64,000 bases of DNA from Mucilaginibacter sp. OK283 (GTDB lineage Bacteria; Bacteroidota; Bacteroidia; Sphingobacteriales; Sphingobacteriaceae): contig NZ_FODR01000012.1 of the NCBI RefSeq assembly GCF_900110415.1, forward strand, positions 62,001 to 126,000. The letters are read 5' to 3'. Of the stretch, positions 61,898-64,000 are shown in pieces. Position 1 is the first letter of the stretch. Each line of letters starts with the position of its first letter. The notes under the pieces are model-generated. The model saw only the letters and a list, made by a program, of their open reading frames with translations, was not told where the DNA came from and searched no databases. Made by a program: the position numbers and the translations under genes.

Positions 61898-62644
61898 ATG
61901 ATAAAAAGGCTTAGCATTGTTGCTTCGATGCTGTTTTTGTCGTGCAACAACCATAGGGGCGTTGCGATCACAAAACAGGTAGAAAAGATAAAACCAACTA
62001 AGGATCAAGCCGAACGCCGCCGCCAATCTGAAGCTTATTGCAAAACACATTACATACCCGTTTATAGTAATCCCAACGCTTTATTTGTAGACCCGGAATT
62101 GCGGGCAACTATACGTACAAAAGATGAAGTGACAGACAGAGCTCTGGCATTGCTATATGTAGGTTTAAAAAGCGAAGGGATAGGCCAAAAGGACTTAGAC
62201 GAAATAAATAAAAACCTGGATGCGCTATCAAAATTAACCCCGGCCGAAAGGGCTTATATTACAAATTCCCGGCCAACAAAGCAACAAACCACCGACGCCA
62301 ACTGGCGCTACGAAGATTTACACGTGATGCTTTGGGCATTAGGTTTTATTGACTCGCTGACTTACCCCAACCAATTGTGCAATGTCGCCCAGGATGCAAA
62401 ATTATTTCGGGGCCTAACCGGCAGGCAGTTTAAACAGCGGGCCCGGTTGCGAACCAAAAAAGAGATTCTCGACCAGGCCGATCTGATGCTGCGGCTGGAC
62501 TGGGCTTGTGTAGATGCCCGCACCAAAAAGCAGCCGGCTCCCGGAAAGCTTGATAGTGGCGTAGTTTATGAAAGGCACTACGCTTTAAACTGGCTGATAA
62601 ACTACATGAACCAAGGCTGGGATGATATAACGACAGATACGTAA
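61898..62644 (+). CDS. DUF4272 domain lipoprotein
   Basis: A 248-residue protein with a short lipoprotein signal (MIKRLSIVASMLFLSCNN, Cys16). The body matches DUF4272 as I recall it: RRRQSEAYCKTHYIPVYSNPN near the N terminus, a central RYEDLHVMLWALGFIDSLTYPNQLCNV, and a C-terminal VYERHYALNWLINYMNQGWDDITTDT. The family function is not established; the repeated Trp/Tyr/His residues suggest a helical bundle. Divergent from tsdA; the shared 197-bp region includes the Crp-like palindrome, which could also influence this gene. Confidence 0.8.
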   Translation: MIKRLSIVASMLFLSCNNHRGVAITKQVEKIKPTKDQAERRRQSEAYCKTHYIPVYSNPNALFVDPELRATIRTKDEVTDRALALLYVGLKSEGIGQKDLDEINKNLDALSKLTPAERAYITNSRPTKQQTTDANWRYEDLHVMLWALGFIDSLTYPNQLCNVAQDAKLFRGLTGRQFKQRARLRTKKEILDQADLMLRLDWACVDARTKKQPAPGKLDSGVVYERHYALNWLINYMNQGWDDITTDT

Positions 62645-62714
62645 CAACATTAGCGTACAATGAGCTTACATTAACATGTATTTATTGAAAATGCCAAACG
62701 GCCTTACGGTGTGC

Positions 62715-63560
62715 TTACTTAATTTCTACCACGCCGGCGGCCACGGCCGGGAACTTAGAAAACACCTGTGCATCATGTCCCGGAATGATGTACTTAACAT
62801 TACCTACCATGGCCTTCATCCTTTGCATGGCTTTTACATAACCTGCCGGATCAAGCGTACCACCGTCAGAAGCCGGCACCATATGGTCAAGGCTGTAGTA
62901 TATCCAAATATTATCCGACGCCAGTATAACTTTGTTATTTCCGGTATTCACCAGCACGTATTCTGAATTAAACGTATGCCGCGACCCGGTGAATACTTTG
63001 ATGCCCGGAATAACTTCTTTATTGTCGCCGTCTACCAGCGTTACTTTTCCGGCTAAATTTAAATCAACCATCATGCGCACATCCCTTTTGTTAAATCCAC
63101 CGCTGCCTTCCCCTTTTTGCCATGCCGCGCCTACGAAATAATTAAAATCGTCTTTTTGGATCCAAACGCGGGCATTCGAAAACAATCTCACACCATCTAT
63201 ATGATCCCAGTGGGGGTGCGATAAGATAATATCTGTGACATCGCCGGCCCTTAAACCCAGCATGGATAGTGCACTATCCGGGCGGATGTAATCAATTACC
63301 TTAAATTCCTTAGCATCATCAATATCATTTAAAAACCCTGCATCAACCAGGATGTTGCGACCGTTACCCTTAATAAGCCAAACCATAAAATTAAACTTAA
63401 TGCTATCGGTTTGTGGCGCTCCTTTTGCCCAATCGGCAGCCGAAAAAGGTAAGGCCGAACCAGCAAATTTTATGGCATAAACTTTATAAGCTGTGGTTTG
63501 TGCGTGTACAAACAGCACACCGGACAATATCATTACAAAGAGCAGGGCAAGCTTTTTCAT
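62715..63560 (-). CDS. Secreted metallo-beta-lactamase-fold hydrolase (AHL-lactonase-like)
   Basis: A 281-residue hydrolase; the ATG at 63560 opens a signal peptide (MKKLALLFVMILSGVLFVHAQ), while the longer frame from 63734 has no signal and starts in non-coding-looking DNA. The zinc motif is HPHWDH (His115, His117, Asp119, His120), followed by GSRHTFNSEYVLV, ILASDNIWIYYS and IIPGHDAQVF for the further metal ligands. The pattern and the SHPHWDHIDG context resemble N-acyl homoserine lactonases of the AiiA group, but relatives hydrolyse other esters, so quorum quenching is only a possibility. Single gene. Confidence 0.88.
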   Translation of the reverse strand: MKKLALLFVMILSGVLFVHAQTTAYKVYAIKFAGSALPFSAADWAKGAPQTDSIKFNFMVWLIKGNGRNILVDAGFLNDIDDAKEFKVIDYIRPDSALSMLGLRAGDVTDIILSHPHWDHIDGVRLFSNARVWIQKDDFNYFVGAAWQKGEGSGGFNKRDVRMMVDLNLAGKVTLVDGDNKEVIPGIKVFTGSRHTFNSEYVLVNTGNNKVILASDNIWIYYSLDHMVPASDGGTLDPAGYVKAMQRMKAMVGNVKYIIPGHDAQVFSKFPAVAAGVVEIK

Positions 63561-63809
63561 CCTGTAAAGGTAGTCTCCGTAGCGGGAAGTTAAAAGAGGA
63601 GACCGACAATAAAAGGTGTAAAAAAATGCGGGCTGGCCTGGAACGCCTGCTTGTGATACCGCCGGGCAATCGCTTATTGCTCTTATGTAAACAACGTGCC
63701 TTTGGGCAAACATACCAGCTAAACCTATACGCATGTTATTGCGTACAAATAAAACAATGACGGCTTTTTAACAAACTGTCTTATGCGTTAACAAAATGTG
63801 TTTATTTCA

Positions 63810-64000
63810 ATGAGTTTTTTAACCGATCCGCTGTTCAAGGCTTTATTTTTTACGGATACACCCCGGATAATCTTAAAAGCAGATGCGCCAAACTTTACCA
63901 TATTAACCTACAATGATGCTTACATGAAGGCAACTTATACCCATTACAGGAATATAATTGGCTGGTATCTGTGGGAGGCTTTTGACCCCAGGAAAGCGGG
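63810..64000 (+). CDS. PAS-domain sensor protein, N terminus only (cut by window end)
   Basis: The first 63 codons of a gene running out of the window. The start MSFLTDPLFKALFFTDTPRIILKADAPNFTILTYNDAYMKATYTHYRNIIGWYLWEAFDP matches a PAS domain, with the FTIL.YNDAY segment typical of the first strands. Proteins starting this way in Sphingobacteriaceae are mostly PAS histidine kinases, but no kinase domain is visible here. A start at 63810 gives the domain directly. Downstream content is unknown. Confidence 0.75.
   Translation, partial: MSFLTDPLFKALFFTDTPRIILKADAPNFTILTYNDAYMKATYTHYRNIIGWYLWEAFDPRKA

Noticed and set aside
62430..62660. Minus-strand frame inside the DUF4272 gene
   Set aside because: Antisense shadow of a well-supported lipoprotein gene.

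Overview
The window looks like chromosomal DNA of a Bacteroidota bacterium, most likely family Sphingobacteriaceae (Mucilaginibacter/Pedobacter type; genus inferred, not tested). The evidence is a SusC/SusD pair, a hybrid two-component regulator, two proteins with type IX secretion (gliding-type) C-terminal domains, many lipoproteins with SCKK-type lipoboxes, -7 elements of the form TAnnTTTG, and few Shine-Dalgarno sequences. There is no prophage, integrase, transposase or CRISPR array. The first gene (hemH) and the last (a PAS sensor protein) are cut by the window edges.

Layout. 1-8.7 kb: hemH end, an orphan TPR histidine kinase, two secreted proteins, a GH30-GH5 beta-glucan pair and a single-domain response regulator. 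8.8-17.5 kb: a glycine-rich outer-membrane barrel protein, a collagen-like lipoprotein, a cluster of perfect DnaA-box sequences, a large zinc metalloprotease and a PDZ aspartyl protease. 17.5-26.5 kb: cell-wall and housekeeping genes (PBP4-type carboxypeptidase, murQ, a C-terminal processing protease, der, era, initiator tRNA, pdxJ), with unusually many dispersed intergenic repeats. 26.6-36.6 kb: two tandem giant beta-helix surface proteins, then divergent gcvP. 36.7-48.6 kb: a fructan utilisation locus. 48.6-64 kb: a lone antitoxin-like gene beside a nested palindromic element, a five-part ThuA/sugar-dehydrogenase/cytochrome fusion, M13 peptidase, intradiol dioxygenase, pirin-like protein, an oxidoreductase, a thiosulfate-dehydrogenase/DsrE/Crp operon, a DUF4272 protein and a metallo-beta-lactamase-fold hydrolase.

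How genes work together. The clearest system is the fructan locus: MFS transporter, PfkB sugar kinase, SusC, SusD and GH32 lie head to tail on the minus strand, divergent from a regulator with an N-terminal sugar-binding domain. Direct repeats in the shared promoter region are candidate operators. The second is tsdA-dsrE-crp, with a Crp-like palindrome 69 bp upstream of tsdA, suggesting an autoregulated sulfur-oxidation unit. PBP4-like carboxypeptidase, murQ and the processing protease lie close together and share a cell-envelope theme.

The least explained content is non-coding. Several repeat families are built of tandem 7- or 8-base words whose inverted copies form a second arm, and they sit against stop codons. 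A roughly 190-bp nested palindrome (48848-49040) follows an antitoxin-like gene that has lost any partner. A 440-bp structured-looking stretch (55517-55956) separates pepO from the dioxygenase gene.
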